DNA from: Antedon mediterranea
Lineage: Eukaryota > Echinodermata > Crinoidea > Comatulida > Antedonidae
Length of the DNA stretch: 64,000 nt
Direction: 5' to 3'
Assembly (NCBI RefSeq): GCF_964355755.1
Contig: NC_092677.1
Location: forward strand, 6,579,001 to 6,643,000
Shown one piece after another: positions 1 through 12,110 of the stretch. The position numbers were made by a program, and so were the translations under genes. A model generated the notes under the pieces. It did not search any database. It had not been told where the DNA came from and saw only the letters and a program-made list of their open reading frames with translations. Each line of letters starts with the position of its first letter. Positions within the stretch are counted from its first letter, which is position 1.

Positions 1-2092
1 TGTGCGAAACCGTATCTTGTTCAAAATACAATACATTTCTAATTAGATAGTAATTGTAATCCATTAAATATAGATAAGCTCCGTCAATGTAAAAGTAGTC
101 ATGCGGCAGTAAACAATACTCCAATACTCCGCGAGTTTTTTTTACAGTATCTGTATAAATACTACTGCCGGATACCGTATCGCCTGAGGCATTCCAGCTA
201 TAATACATACATACATATAATATAACAATTAAAATGAAAAGGAAACCGATGTTTCAGGCACCTACCAAATTATAAAGTATCGTAATACCATGTGGTTACA
301 AGTTTACTGCAAATTATTCATATTGTGGACTTTTTCAATTGTCTTCTTTTTTTTGTTTGTGAAGATGATAGTATTAATTTACTATTAATAACAGTTTGAG
401 TAGCCTACTTTCATTATTGAAAGATAATCGTTTCAATACTATATTGCAGAAATTGAATACTGCATAAAAGCTAGATCAAGACGGTATTAAACAGCCAGAA
501 AGAAATAATATTTTCCAAGTCTATAATCACATGACATAATCCAAAGAGCAAGATTATTATTGCTCTTAATAAACATTACGTCATTTGATTGGATTGGATT
601 CACCAGAGGCTGCGTCACAGTTCGTTATATGATACACCACATGGGATAGGCCTACAGCACCGCGAATCAGGTGAAGGGTATTTTGTCTTTGAAAATATAT
701 ATCTTTAAAATCACAAACATTTCCTCTCTCATCTGTTTGAAGCCTCTTTATACTATGAAAATATCGATTTGCTGTCGTCATCAACAGCTGCAGACTTGTT
801 CAACGAAAATTCTATATTATCCTACAGTTATATTGTCAGTATTATTTAAAATATCGCGTTTTACATATCCACGATCGCTTACAACCTCAGGGTTCTTTAA
901 AATAAACGTGACGTCGATCTTCAAAATTATTCAATATTTTGAGAAACCCAAACCCGTGTATAAACAGAGGTACGGTTCCAGCTATTCAAGAAAAGTCTGG
1001 CCTTCGGTCTCCCGCTTCTTCCCAAGCATATCGGCAGACAGCATGTGTGGACGTGCGTGTGTATTGGATCAGCGCGCAGACTTTTATTGTTTTTTGCCTT
1101 CGAATGAAATAGTAATAATAAAGTCGTGTGTACGAAACACGTATACGTAAGCACGATAAAGAACAGATCATTATTTTTTTCTTCAAAAAGTAGGGTAGCC
1201 GCGTCACACTTGATTGCTATCGGATAGACATGATAGTGCAGTACACGGGGGTTTCGACACGAATTTCCCCAGTTCGTATGGTCAGAAGATTGTGCCATAT
1301 AATTCTAATAGATAAGTTTGTAGCCTAATGAAACAATTGTTTATTTACCTTTATTTGATTTAAAACGCACGTAAACAAAATGTTTAGAATAAAAGAAACA
1401 ACCTTTATCATAAATAATATGAATTTATTTTATTCGTTTTTAAATTAAACTAATAACTAGGTATGTTGCATGCGAAAGAAACATCTTAAACTACTACGGG
1501 TAAGAAATATAGTATTTAATGTTTTTTCTGTCATATAAAGATAATTTTAAAATGATGATTTTTTTTTGTGGAAAACGTAATAAATAAAATTCCCTTCTGT
1601 CAAAACTAAAAACGTCAACAAAAATGGATCAAACTAAGCGCACCAAGATAATAACTTAAGATGTCGTCATCATAAAACCGAACGTCTGCAGCGAGATAAT
1701 GAGAAAACATATCGTATTTTACAATCCCCCGTCTTTCATGATAATCGTACATTTTCCAGTTGATGATACCAAGAACCGTCATTACGTAATGAATTTAAGC
1801 ATAACCGAAAACGTTTGTTTTTTTATATACAGTACTTTGCATAGGCATAATTACTTATTATCAGGATTTGAAATTAGGCGGTTTTTGAAAAAGCTTCTGT
1901 TTATGCTAAATCGTCTTCATTGCTTTTTGTAGGCTCTATTAAAAATTGCAGTAAAATGTATTTAAATGAGGAGATTAGAAAAGCAGGAAAGCCCTGAGCC
2001 AAACAATTATCTTCCATCTCCTCATCACCGCACATTCTAATGAGACACGGATGAGTTGACGTCAATTAAGTATGTTCCTCAATGGGCTAGTC
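1..2092. other. AT-rich stretch, no gene recognised
   Basis: No open frame here resembles a known protein, and none shows sustained coding character. I see no inverted-repeat element with clear ends. A patch around 960-1300 is somewhat less AT-rich, but its frames are not recognisable. Confidence 0.5.
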
Positions 2093-2095
2093 TTA

Positions 2096-2365
2096 AGGCC
2101 AATTTACACCGACGAGTTGTAACGGTAAAACTAAAAAGACGAGCGGAAAAATGCGTGCTTGTCCCACGTAACATCTGGCTGGTTTCCGCGTAAAATTTGT
2201 ATCTATACTAAGATGGTTTCCGATTAACCACCCGTTTGCTCTGCGTTTTGTGTAAATGGTCATAAGAAATGTTGTGTACATAGCCATAAGAAATAACATG
2301 GCCAAATTAGGCCTATGTTGTTTGTTCTCCGCTTACCGTTACCGCTCGTCTGTGTGAATTGACCT
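2096..2365. mobile_element. Harbinger-like MITE, copy 1
   Basis: A 270-bp element whose left end AGGCCAATTTACACCGACGA is an inverted match to its right end, which reads as GACGAGCGGTAACGGTAAGC from the other strand. It is flanked by TTA at 2093-2095 and 2366-2368. A second copy at 36205-36384 has the same ends and TAA flanks. Three-base TWA duplications are typical of the PIF/Harbinger superfamily. There is no transposase frame, so it is non-autonomous. The short open frame inside is a by-product of the repeat. Confidence 0.82.
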
Positions 2366-2757
2366 TTAGTTTTTTTAACCGGGTAATTTGGTTTCTACCA
2401 ACCAAAACTAGTGTCCATGAAACCAACTCCGGCTAAGTAAGGAAGGAGCAACTCTACATTTTTTAAATTAGGTCGAAAGACGGTACATACATATCTCTTC
2501 ATTTAAAAGCCAGTCTTAAGTGAATGAAACGAGATATTAACCTCTAACCTTCCATTATTTATATTAATAACGGGGACATCAAGTCTGAGTCGATATTAAT
2601 TTTAGTAACAAAAACAAGTTTAGCAATTGTGGTATTCTCTTGTTGATAACTATTTAGTATTATAATTTAATAACAGAGGCGACAATGTTAACTTTTACTA
2701 CATTTGAGACTCCATCACATTTTGGTGTGATTTGTTTTGTTGTTTTTGATGAGATGA

Positions 2758-2812
2758 TTGGCTATTTCCATTAATCGAAATAAATTATACTTCCGTTTCA
2801 TTGGAAATAGCC
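2758..2812. repeat. Short inverted repeat
   Basis: GGCTATTTCCA and its complement TGGAAATAGCC flank about 30 bases. It may be a remnant of a very short inverted-repeat element. No target duplication is evident. Confidence 0.45.
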
Positions 2813-2984
2813 AGAGGAATACGGATTACCGATAAATAGTATTAATAAGAATGAGTTATAGCGGTACATTTTGTTAAAAAATAGCAATATATAAAATCAA
2901 ATTATGTGCATGCCTACCCAATTCTGAGTAAATCCACACACAGTATTTACCCACGGTATCAAAGCAAAATTACGTAAACAGCAT

Positions 2985-3215
2985 ATGGTGTAAGGTTAGG
3001 TTAAGGGTTAGGTTACTGCTAGATACATGTGAAACACTTGATGTTGTATTACCAAATATTCCTATGATACTTTGGAAATAGATACAGTACCGAGAATCGG
3101 CTGCCATGTAAGGTTAGGCTATGGTCTATGATAAATGCGATGCATGTGAAACACATTTTCTTATGATTGTTCTGGAGAAGGAAGAAATGTACAGTACCAA
3201 GAATCGGTAACGAGA
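2985..3215. repeat. Dispersed repeat, tandemly duplicated here
   Basis: Two diverged units (about 2985-3105 and 3100-3215) share GTAAGGTTAGG, ACATGTGAAACAC and ACAGTACC(G/A)AGAATCGG. A third copy with the same order lies at 52570-52672. The class of element is unknown. Confidence 0.6.
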
Positions 3216-3707
3216 TAATGTATTTAAAGTGTTACTCATCATAGTATGGATATGTTATTAAAAGTAAATTATTAGTTTTCTCTAATAGAATGGAGAAAAT
3301 GAGAAAAAAAAAGGGAAAATAATACGAACATTAGACTACTCCGACTGAATAGTATATTAACGCAGCGTAGCTTCCGCAAACCTATTTGGTTCACGGGGAC
3401 CAAGTCGCGGCCCAACTAACCAGTTGGAAGTTGGACCAACGTAATAAAGAATTGCATTGTAATTTTGTTTTAGGAATTTAAAAATTGCGCTAATAATTCA
3501 CATTCAAATTCAGCGGCGCCTGGGATGTCCCTGACGTGTTGCGCCACAGTTCATGTAATGTCACACAACATAGTGATCGAAATTTTAGCTGCACATATCA
3601 TGTGCGTTTGGTATCATTTTCGGCAAACCATATAACATAACCACCATGAAAAACACCATCCATCATCTCAACATTTCACTGTAAGTTGCGTATTGTTAAA
3701 ATAAAGG
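3216..3707. other. No gene; possible end of an old DNA transposon
   Basis: No coding potential is seen. CACGGGGACCAAGTCGCGGC near 3392 resembles the inverted ends at 3790-3812 (GTTGGGGACCCC), so an old hAT-like element may occupy 3390-3812. The match is imperfect and no duplication was found. Confidence 0.3.
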
Positions 3708-4528
3708 CTCTTAAATACGACGCTGAAATATTGTCGTGTTGTTTTGTGGCACATTTTTGGACCGCGGCCTGGTGGAGATTTTTTTTTTCGTACATAAGTT
3801 GGGGACCCCCTCATGAAACGTCACAAAATAAACATGAATAATTCATCAGTTAAATTTTCTTGTTCCGTGTGCACCCAATCGTATAGCAACAAGAAGTGAT
3901 TACAGTAGTTTACACAAGTGCGGTACGATTCTAGGCCTATCTCCGCTGTGGTTGCCGCGTGCGATTTCATAATAGAATAGCGGCGTTTTGTGTGGATTGT
4001 CGAAATAATCAGCCTTTAGTTTATGGTGTGTTTAATATAATTTATTACTAAAGAATTACGTGTTAAAATTATAGTTTCTATTGAGGGTGTGTAGAAAGCG
4101 ACGACCTCGAATTGGACGACCCCAACGACCCGGGCGACCTCGAATTGGACGACCTAGAATTGGACGACCCATAACACGAAACCGACGACCCCTATAATAG
4201 CCTAGCCTAGCCTAGGCCTAAGTATGGTATAACATCCCGAAGCCGAACATAACCAAAGATCTTTAAACCATACCTTATATAATACTCGCAAGCAAGCAAT
4301 TGATTGAAAAAATACAGAAATATCGCCATTTGATACTGAATGTGTCGACACGAACAAACGAACAGATATGGAACGCCAAGAGTGCATCATTAAAACTGCA
4401 TTCGACTCGATTAGCACACGAAATATCATAAACATGGCAAACCAGGCCCTTTTTCAGCGGCAGGTAAGGTTTGACCGTATACAATGCATGTGTGAAATGT
4501 AAAGCTTTCTTATGGCCCTCCCCATGCA

Positions 4529-5384
4529 GGATTAGGCCAAGTTGAGCCGCCGACAAGTTGAGGCGCCGCCAAAAACGTTATTTTCTATGAAACGCCAAAT
4601 GCTTACTTTCGCCGGTGCTCGTTTCTATTTAATAGAAGTTCTATTTCTATTAATTATTAGATATAAATGTATATTCCAAAGTTTATATATCACGGTTTTT
4701 AGTATATATTTCTATTAATTATTAGATATAAATGTATATTCCAAAGTTTATATATCACGGTTTTTAGTATATATTATTAAATATTATAATTAAAGAGAAA
4801 TAATTATGAATATCTGACTTGTAGATTCCAAAATATAAGGCCTAAAACATGACCGAAAATGATCGTTTTTAGCCAAAAATGACGTAAACATGTTGCCCCC
4901 TCAGGCGGCAGTTGAAGTAAAATAATTGCATAAAATCACCGTTTTTTAGTAAAATATTTTGTGTATTAACATTGTAAAATTCAATAAAATATGATATTAA
5001 AAGATAGTAAATAAAAAATAATAATTATTTAACCTCATTCGAAGAATATCAATACTCTATTAGTCCTGAGAGACAACGTGATTTTACGTGGTAGGCATAC
5101 ACGCGAGAAAAATATTATGGAGTGCACTGCATTTTTACCTTGAAAGATTAAAAACAATTAAATTATTAAATATGACTACTTTCCTTTGCTGTTTCAAACC
5201 AACAAAATTGTAGTATGTAATTATTATTTATTTTCATGACACAATAAACCTAAAGACCATGAACTTATATAGGGCCTACTAGGACACCACTCTATCACTA
5301 CGCGAAATGTCGTAAAAGACGCACTGGCCGTTTCATAGAAATTACCGGCGGCTCAATTTGTCGGCGGCCCAACCGGTCATATCC
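4529..5384. mobile_element. Nested inverted-repeat element with 9-bp duplication
   Basis: An 856-bp element with imperfect inverted ends of about 60 bp: GCCGCCGACAAGTTGAG on the left, and TCAATTTGTCGGCGGCCCAA on the right. CCCCATGCA flanks it at 4520-4528 and 5385-5393. The 9-bp duplication would fit a Mutator-like or similar element. The interior is AT-rich without a transposase frame and contains a 65-bp tandem duplication. It inserted between the arms of the large palindrome. Confidence 0.72.
4644..4773. repeat. 65-bp tandem duplication
   Basis: Two almost identical units beginning TTTCTATTAATTATTAGATA follow one another with a 65-base period, inside the nested element. Confidence 0.85.
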
Positions 5385-6455
5385 CCCCATGCACATGTTA
5401 CGCTGCTTGGTAGGCCTATAGTGTTCGTTATAAGAAGACAAGATGTAATTATACGTCCATGGTTTAACCATGTATTGTATAATATTTATTTCTTTTTAAT
5501 TTATTTTTAATATGTCGAATGCAGTTTTAATTATGCACTCTTGGCGTTCCATATATTTTCGTTTGTTCGTGTCGACACAATCAGTATCAAATGGCGATAT
5601 TTCTGTATTTTTTCAATCAATTGCTTGCTTGCGAGTATTATATAATAAGGTATAGTTTAAAGATCTTTGGCTATGTTCGGCTTCGGGATGTTATACCACA
5701 CTTAGGCCTAGGCTAGGCTAGGCTATAGGGGTCGTCGGTTTCGTGTTATGGGTCGTTCAATTCGAGGTCGTTCAATTCGAGGTCGCCCGGGTCGTTGGGG
5801 TCGTCCAATTCGAGGTCGTCGCTTTCTACACACCCTTTCTATTGATACTATTAGGCCTATAATTACTATTCTCTAAACCCATGTCTATTCTAGTAGTAGC
5901 TGTGTTGGTGTGTGTGACGTGTGTGTGTTAGAGTCAGCAAAATTAAACAATAAACATTACACCAAAATACATTTTTTATTCTCGTGGGTCTAACCTTCCC
6001 ATCTCATGTGTTCATATACGCGCAGTTCCTTTGATTACATGCATATTGTTTGATAATAAAATAGCAGAATTAAAAAAATACAGTACACAAATTATACACA
6101 TTCTTTATTCTTGTGGGTCTAAGCTTTCTTTGGGGCTATGTCCAATGAATTACTACTTAGTGTAATGTCTTGCCTAGCAGTCGATTAGCCTCGACTCGAC
6201 ACATTTTGCATAGTGGTGTGTGTGTGTGTGAAGAAGAGTGCGCGAAGGCAATCACGTGAATTGACTTAGAATCCTAGGCCTACTGTAAAAGTATCGTATC
6301 GCAGTTGTGTAATCACTTCTTGTTGCTATACGCTTGGGTGCACACGGAACAAGAAAATTTAACTGATGAATTATTCATGTTTATTTTGTGACGTTTCATG
6401 AGGGGGTCCCCAACTTATGTACGAAAAAAAAAATCGCGGCCTGGTGCGTCGTATT

Positions 6456-7350
6456 AAAGCAAGAACATTACTAAACAATTGTTTTTTTTAAATATTAACT
6501 GCTTCTTTATGCCGTATAAATTTTCCAGAGAATTTGTGAAAATCATGTGTTCATCATTGTAATAAGAACACCGTTATCTTTTTTTTTCAATTAAATTCAA
6601 TGTATTTTTATAAGATACATCATTGTGAAATAATATTACAGTGTGTTTTTTTTATTAATTAGAATGCACTTATGCTGGAGAAACATAAATAAGCCCAGAG
6701 GGCTTTAAGGTTAGTTCCACCAGAAAAAAAAAATCAAAAAGTATATATAATAAATGTTTCAAAAGTAGTAGTGAAAATAAAATATGATGGTAACTCGAAT
6801 AATATATATGTCGATTGTGTAATGTTATCCGTCCTAAGTTATATTGTTTCACATTACGATTACATAATATCGTTCTACATAAAATCAATAGAATACTGTA
6901 TTAACCCATTAAATTAGGCCTGCTATAGTCTGTTGACCAATATAGCCTAGAATCAGTAACATTACTCGTTCTGTAAACTAACAACCAGGACAATATGTAT
7001 TTGCTTATGAACTTTACTGCATTTATTTGTATACGGTACGTGTGCGTGATACATGTCTCTTGGTAATGTTACAACACTTTACGAATCGTTTCCTATAAAG
7101 GAGTCTCTTGACACCGTACATCTGTTTTGATGCCTGGAGTAGCCTGCTGCCCATGCCATCGTAATGTAATTTTAATATCAATGTATGTTATACAAACCAA
7201 TTATAATATATCATTTTACGAAAACAAATTATAAAATATCTTCAGGTAACCGTAGTCGTAACATGGTGAATCTATTAAGTATCATCTGAAGTTTTTGCTT
7301 TCCCGAGCTATAGATGTATTGACATTGCAACACATTCAATGCAGTCTTTA
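6456..7350. other. No gene recognised
   Basis: AT-rich, with homopolymer tracts. One short open frame on the minus strand (6670-6888) has no recognisable features. Confidence 0.5.
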
Positions 7351-7395
7351 GCGTGGTTCCCACTAGAACGCAACGCAACGACGTATCGACTCACC
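7351..7395. mobile_element. Family A MITE, left-end fragment
   Basis: GTGGTTCCCACTAGAACGCA matches the family A terminus. The rest is lost or replaced by unrelated sequence before the complete copy downstream. Confidence 0.6.
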
Positions 7396-7642
7396 CTCTA
7401 TCTTTAACGTTAACTAAAAAAAACTAAGAAATATGTAAACTGCCATTTTTTAATTAAATTTTATTAGCGTCAATATGACATGTGGTACACATATGAGACT
7501 ATTTCTCCAGTATCATGGGCAAGTTATATAACACAGAACAGTACCGGTCCCTACTACTATATTTATATATTCTCCGCGGCCCGCGTTGTCAGGTAATGTT
7601 CGTTGATGTGGTCGTTTCGCAGCCACAGATAAACCCTTTGAT

Positions 7643-7857
7643 CTTGGTTCCCACTAGCGATGCAACGGTACGCAACGCAGAGACGTATTGACGCAAAGTG
7701 CTGTATTGCGTAATCACAAGTGGGAACCGACGACGCAATTGCTGCAAACATCGCAGGTTTGATTTCACGCAGGCGGGGGCAAACACAATTATTAGAAGGG
7801 CATTTGCTTACGTTGCGTAGATTGCGTTACGTTGCGTCGCTAGTGGGAACCAAGCTT
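7643..7857. mobile_element. Family A MITE, full copy
   Basis: About 215 bp bounded by CTTGGTTCCCACTAGCGATG and its inverse GTCGCTAGTGGGAACCAAG. The interior carries further inverted GCGTTGCGT/ACGCAACGC blocks and GCGGGGGCAAACACAATTAT, also seen at 31748-31930. There is no coding capacity. The open frames across it are by-products. The family recurs near 9.3, 10.2, 10.8, 24.3, 24.9, 31.8, 33.6, 41.7 and 51.5 kb. Confidence 0.8.
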
Positions 7858-7859
7858 TA

Positions 7860-8378
7860 CGGAGCTCAGCATCCTGTTGTTAGATTTCCTTGATTAAATG
7901 TAGTTTAGAAGAACCCAGTAAACGCTATGTCAGCATCAGTAGTGCATGTTGCTTCCGTATAATCATCTTATGATTTGAAATTGAAGTCTATATTTCCAAA
8001 ATGTTATTTGACACCAAATTACAGTCTTTTTAAAAATAATAATGTGAATTATTAATACCGATAGTTCATTTCAATTTCCGTTACATCAATTCTAATTTGC
8101 GTTACAATTCCTTGTTATGAACGCGTGGCAAAGTCATAATGATTGTAAATTAGAAAATTGAGTAATAGAATGTGATTTATATTTTTTTTTTATATATAAA
8201 ACATTCTTCAAGATTTATTGCTGAATATAAGATATGACAATTTAAATGTTTTTGTAAATTGACTTCTTTGTGTTTACCTTGATCTTTTTCCTAGAATTAT
8301 TGATTAATAGTTTTGAAGGAAAAAGGGTAGCCTGATTTTTTTGGCATATTATATTTTATTTATTTATTTTATTTTATG
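7860..8378. other. No gene recognised
   Basis: AT-rich sequence without coding character or clear repeat ends. Confidence 0.5.
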
Positions 8379-8379
8379 T

Positions 8380-8685
8380 CTTTAGACAATGTGGCCAAGG
8401 ATTACCAATAGTGAATTAATCACTGTCCTATCAGATAGGTGGTAATCCCCCTGATACAGGGGCTATTGTGTGAACCAGTTCACCGAGGTAACCCCCTACT
8501 CTTTTTCGAATAATGGACTGGGTTCTTTAAAGTACACACAGGTTATAACTGTGTACACTGGACCTACGGTTTATAGTCCTTATCCGAGAAGACTTGTTCC
8601 ACCACCAAAACCATGGAGCGAGTCGGCCTCGAACCCTTGCCGACGATGTTGTTGTTATAAGATTCAGGTGAAACATTTTATGCCG
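8380..8685 (-). mobile_element. tRNA-derived SINE, type F
   Basis: Read on the minus strand it has a perfect box-B-like GGTTCGAGGCC near 8627-8640. A conserved body follows (TTTAAAGAACCCAGTCCATT, ATTCGAAAAAGAGTAGGGGG), and it ends in an (AAATA)-type A-rich tail near 8350-8380. Box A is not clear, so the head is truncated or diverged. Fragments of the same element lie at 9184-9262 and 23066-23145. The 110-residue open frame on the plus strand is a by-product. Confidence 0.7.
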
Positions 8686-8997
8686 TCTTGTAGTTTTACA
8701 AATCCAGGAATGTATCATTGTACCGAAATGAAATGGAAGTGCTTGAAGTGTTGTAACATAACACTTAAAAATATGAGTTTAGAATATTGTATTTCTTACT
8801 AAATAGATATAATATTGTGACGACAGTGTTCAGTTTGAAACATGAGCATATCATAAAGAATACCGAGTTCCATTTTGTTACTATTTGTATATTACAGCGG
8901 GTATATCGATACTGTATACTTTCCTTTTATGTACAAAATATATCTATTTGCATATAGGGCCTATGATAGGTGTTATTTTAGGGTATAGTTTATTTTT
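8686..8997. other. No gene recognised
   Basis: A short spacer between a SINE and a family B MITE, with nothing recognisable. Confidence 0.5.
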
Positions 8998-9110
8998 AGT
9001 CGCGTGGTCGCGTGCAACGGGACTCTACGGCTCACAATGTCAGTCGGTTTGGTTGGTCTGTAAACACTAACTTGAGCACGCGACTGCACCCATGTATATG
9101 ACCTTGTTCC
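8998..9110. mobile_element. Family B MITE, near-complete
   Basis: The left end AGTCGCGTGG and the right end GCACGCGACT (9076-9085) are inverted. The body carries CTCACAATGTCAGTCGGTTT and TAAACACTAACTTGAGCACG. Most copies also share CATGTATATGGCCTTG just beyond the inverted repeat. Other copies at 16692, 17188, 22504, 39852 and 45736 vary in the number of GGTC units. Confidence 0.75.
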
Positions 9111-9183
9111 TTTGAATGTCATTAATATATCAATGTAGTTATTCTGATACGTCCTCAAGCTTAATGTTTAGCGCCTACTAGAT

Positions 9184-9262
9184 CGGCACACCGGTGACGA
9201 TCCCCCACTCTTTTCGAATAGACTAGTGTACCAAGTTATTTAACGTACACTGTGTACACCAA
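9184..9262 (-). mobile_element. SINE type F fragment
   Basis: CCCCCACTCTTTTCGAATAG followed by TTTAACGTACAC matches the body of the SINE at 8380-8685. Confidence 0.6.
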
Positions 9263-9309
9263 CGTCTATAGTTATTTTCTTTACTTTTCAACGTTAACCT
9301 TCTTTAAGC

Positions 9310-9420
9310 CACCCACTTAGACGGAACGTAAAGACGTAAGCAACGTCGATGTGATGTGATCTGTCCAATCACATGCAATGAAACTATCGAACTGTTGCTT
9401 GTGGTTGTTCAAGTTAATGT
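9310..9420. mobile_element. Family A MITE, degenerate fragment
   Basis: GGAACGTAAAGACGTAAGCAACG, CCAATCACA and CGAACTGTTGCTTGTGGTTG follow the order of the family A interior. The termini are not preserved. Confidence 0.5.
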
Positions 9421-10204
9421 CATTGTGTGTATGCCTATACATTCTTCTGTTCTGTCGTATATAGAGTGGGAACAAAAATCAAGACGCAGCACGCATCGCG
9501 ATGAGAGGTGGCGCCTGATCAGTTTCCGCTCGTTTATTACGTCGCACTTTAAACTACCTGTCGTACTTCGTAAAAATGTTGTCGCACTTCGTAATAACCT
9601 TGTATTAAGTGTAATCCAGTTGCCGCAATTTGGAACACACGTTCATGGCAAGATAAAAATGCCAATCGTTCCATTTTGAAAACGCCGCGTGGCAAGTTAT
9701 CGACACATCCAATTAAAATAATCGAATAAATAATTAAGCTCACACAAACCGTGTGCGTCACAGATCGACGTTGTACGTGCTGTTAACTAAATAACTTTTA
9801 ATGTAATATATATGTTAATTGTAATATTAACTACTACCACCACCTGTCAGACAACAATATTGTCTAGTTATTTGAATTCGTAATGCCTTTTCATTATTTA
9901 CATCGTAAACACATAATTTTTATATTTAAAAATTTATCCTTGACACCCATACATACTCTTTGATTATTTTATTACTGACTTGTTTATTCAAAGTATTCTT
10001 TGGAAAGTCATTTTTCCAAACCAGGTAGTATACATTTAAATTGGAAAAAATATTGTAGGCCACGTAAACAAAAATATTGTTTCTATATCTGAGTTTTACA
10101 AAATAATTTAAAATTTTTGTTCAAAACAATAGTTCAAGTTTAACAGAGAAAAAAGACAATTATTTACAAACAAAATAAACTTTTTAAAGTAAATGTATTT
10201 TTAA
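9421..10204. other. No gene recognised
   Basis: AT-rich. GTCGCACTT and CTTCGTAA repeats near 9540-9600 form a small internal duplication. No coding character. Confidence 0.45.
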
Positions 10205-10335
10205 GTAGGAATCAAGGCAATGACGTAAGTGATTTGACCAATCACAGTCGGTGAATTATTCGAACTGTCGATGGTCATTGGTCAACTCGCTTGTGTAACG
10301 CCAACATCGTTGCGTTGTGTCTAAATGGGTACCAA
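10205..10335. mobile_element. Family A MITE, degenerate copy
   Basis: GACGTAAGTGATTTGACCAATCACAG, followed by GTCATTGGTCAACTCGCTTG and GGGTACCAAG, matches the right half of family A, including the paired inverted CCAAT motifs. Confidence 0.6.
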
Positions 10336-10799
10336 GATTTAATATAAAAAATACCAAATGGAAATCAAAATCCAATACACATCCAATTATGTTTACATAC
10401 GAACTGTAACATTGAACATTAATTCTTTACAATTTCAAAAGTTCAAGCAGATTATGTGCAGTTTCATGGTAATTAGAATAAAGATTAAATTTCGCAAATC
10501 TAAAATTGAATTCGTCTTATTGAATAATTGAATGTCTGATATTATTACGTCGCATGTAATCGTTGTGAAATGTTTAATGTGCATTGCGAAGGAAACATAG
10601 TGTATTAGTGTATTGAAAGACTATACTTATCGATTATTTTTGTATGATTCGATCTTATATAGTTATCGAATTAAGGCTACGTCAATTTTTTTTTTAATTG
10701 TAGACACTGCATACGGTGAATGTTTTATTTTGTTATACCCAACATGTTTCATCTTTTACACACAAAAACAAGCCGGACTGCAAAATGTTTTTGTATTTG
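10336..10799. other. No gene recognised
   Basis: AT-rich. The open frame at 10613-10828 runs into a repeat and shows no domain. Confidence 0.5.
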
Positions 10800-11012
10800 T
10801 AGACGCCACGCGCGCAACGACTACGTAGGCGTTACGCAAACAAGTTGACCAACTGGTCGAATTGATTGCAGGTGCGCTTACGCCGTGCGTTGTATCCAAG
10901 TGGGCCGGAACCAAGTCTAAATGTTTTCGTATTTGTAGACGCCACGCAACGACGACGTAGGCGTTTCGAATTGATTGCAGCTGGTGCGCTTACGCGAAGT
11001 GGGAACCAAACC
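10800..11012. mobile_element. Family A-related repeat, duplicated
   Basis: GTAGACGCCACGC, ACGTAGGCGTT and GAATTGATTGCAG occur twice (10800-10915 and 10936-11012). Each unit ends in a diverged GTGGGAACCAA-type terminus. Confidence 0.6.
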
Positions 11013-12110
11013 TGAGTATGGTCTGCATATGCAGGCAGGTTCAGATGCCAAATGTTTATAATTATTATTATATAGCTTTCTGAACTTTTCTTATGATAGT
11101 GTGGTACATTTTTATCAAGATATAAATTATTATTATTATTATTATATAGAAGAAGGTTTCAACATTTTTATTTTGTATGTATTTTAAATTGAATTGATAA
11201 TCTTACAACCAAATTCTCTGATATTGCAGAAAGTGGAATGGCCACGCTAGTTTCAATGCCAACGTCTTCTGTTGTCAATATTATCTTGGATAGTAATATT
11301 ATTTAAAATGAATAGTTATTATCGTGACGTATCATGGTATTCTAGCAATTGAATAGGTAGATAAAATGAATAATAGTTTATTTTATCTTTTCCATTTACC
11401 GATTTGACGTTCAGTCATCAATAAACAATTTTATTTCATTTTAAAAGAAAGTGCTATTCCTATCTTTAAATCATTTACTGCTGCATTTTGAACTTACGAC
11501 CGCCGTACTAATAGCCGGTGATGATGTGAACAGAAATATCCGATAGAACGATAGAAATGATGGATTAACCAACTGATTGTTTTTATATTGTTTCTTGATG
11601 AGATATGTCTGTCTTTCAAATGTTATACTTGAATGAATGTTTTGTAACTGATTCAACGCATGGAATCTGACATCTACAGTCATCATTTTGAATTGTTCCT
11701 GATGTGTTTCTGTTCGTCCGGTTTTTTTTTTTTTGACAATTCATAAATGCGGTATTTATATTTCTTTGCCTTCAGCATCGTATCGAGATGCAGTATTAAT
11801 GTAAATTTATCATAGTACGTGAATATCCAATTGTAATTTTCGAGTGAAATTAGAATGCTAAAAGTCTTTACTAGATTTGACACCAGTTTAGAGCGTTCCA
11901 ACTCCAAATCCCTGATTAATATGATACAGCCAGAAGGCAATGCCAATAATAATTATCTGTACTATTTTATGTCTGTAGGCCTACAATTTTACTATTATTT
12001 TTAAAAATTGATTCAAACCTGTGGGGGGATAGTTAACCATTAAAAAATAGACGATTAAGACGCAGTCGCTTACGATCTGTATAGTGCTTCTGTGGGACAA
12101 ACATGGTTCA
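11013..12110. other. No gene; ATT microsatellite
   Basis: A short (ATT)n run lies at about 11126-11148. Two minus-strand open frames (11471-11686 and 11683-11946) have no recognisable motif. Confidence 0.45.

Larger units (their letters stand above)
3708..6455. repeat. Giant imperfect palindrome (about 2.7 kb)
   Basis: The left arm (about 3708-4412) returns in inverted orientation in the right arm (about 5515-6455). The outer match covers the run TTCGTACATAAGTTGGGGAC and the CAAGAAGTGATTACA region. The inner match is about 330 bp and includes GACGACCTCGAATTGGACGA and CTAGCCTAGCCTAGG. Between the matched blocks the arms diverge by indels. CGCGGCCTGGTG occurs in direct orientation at 3763-3774 and 6435-6446. 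This could be a 12-bp target duplication, but the inverted match seems to run past it (AATACGACGC near 3715 and its complement near 6447), so this is uncertain. A second inverted-repeat element sits in the loop (4529-5384). Open frames on the arms are repeat by-products. A foldback transposon or an inverted duplication are both possible. Confidence 0.78.

Noticed and set aside
927-1298. 123-codon minus-strand open frame
   Set aside because: No recognisable motif, and an overlapping frame is equally open.
3763-6446. 12-bp direct repeat as target duplication of the large palindrome
   Set aside because: The inverted match appears to continue beyond the repeat, so I leave the outer boundary open.
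8470-8802. 110-codon plus-strand open frame
   Set aside because: It lies antisense across a tRNA-derived SINE.
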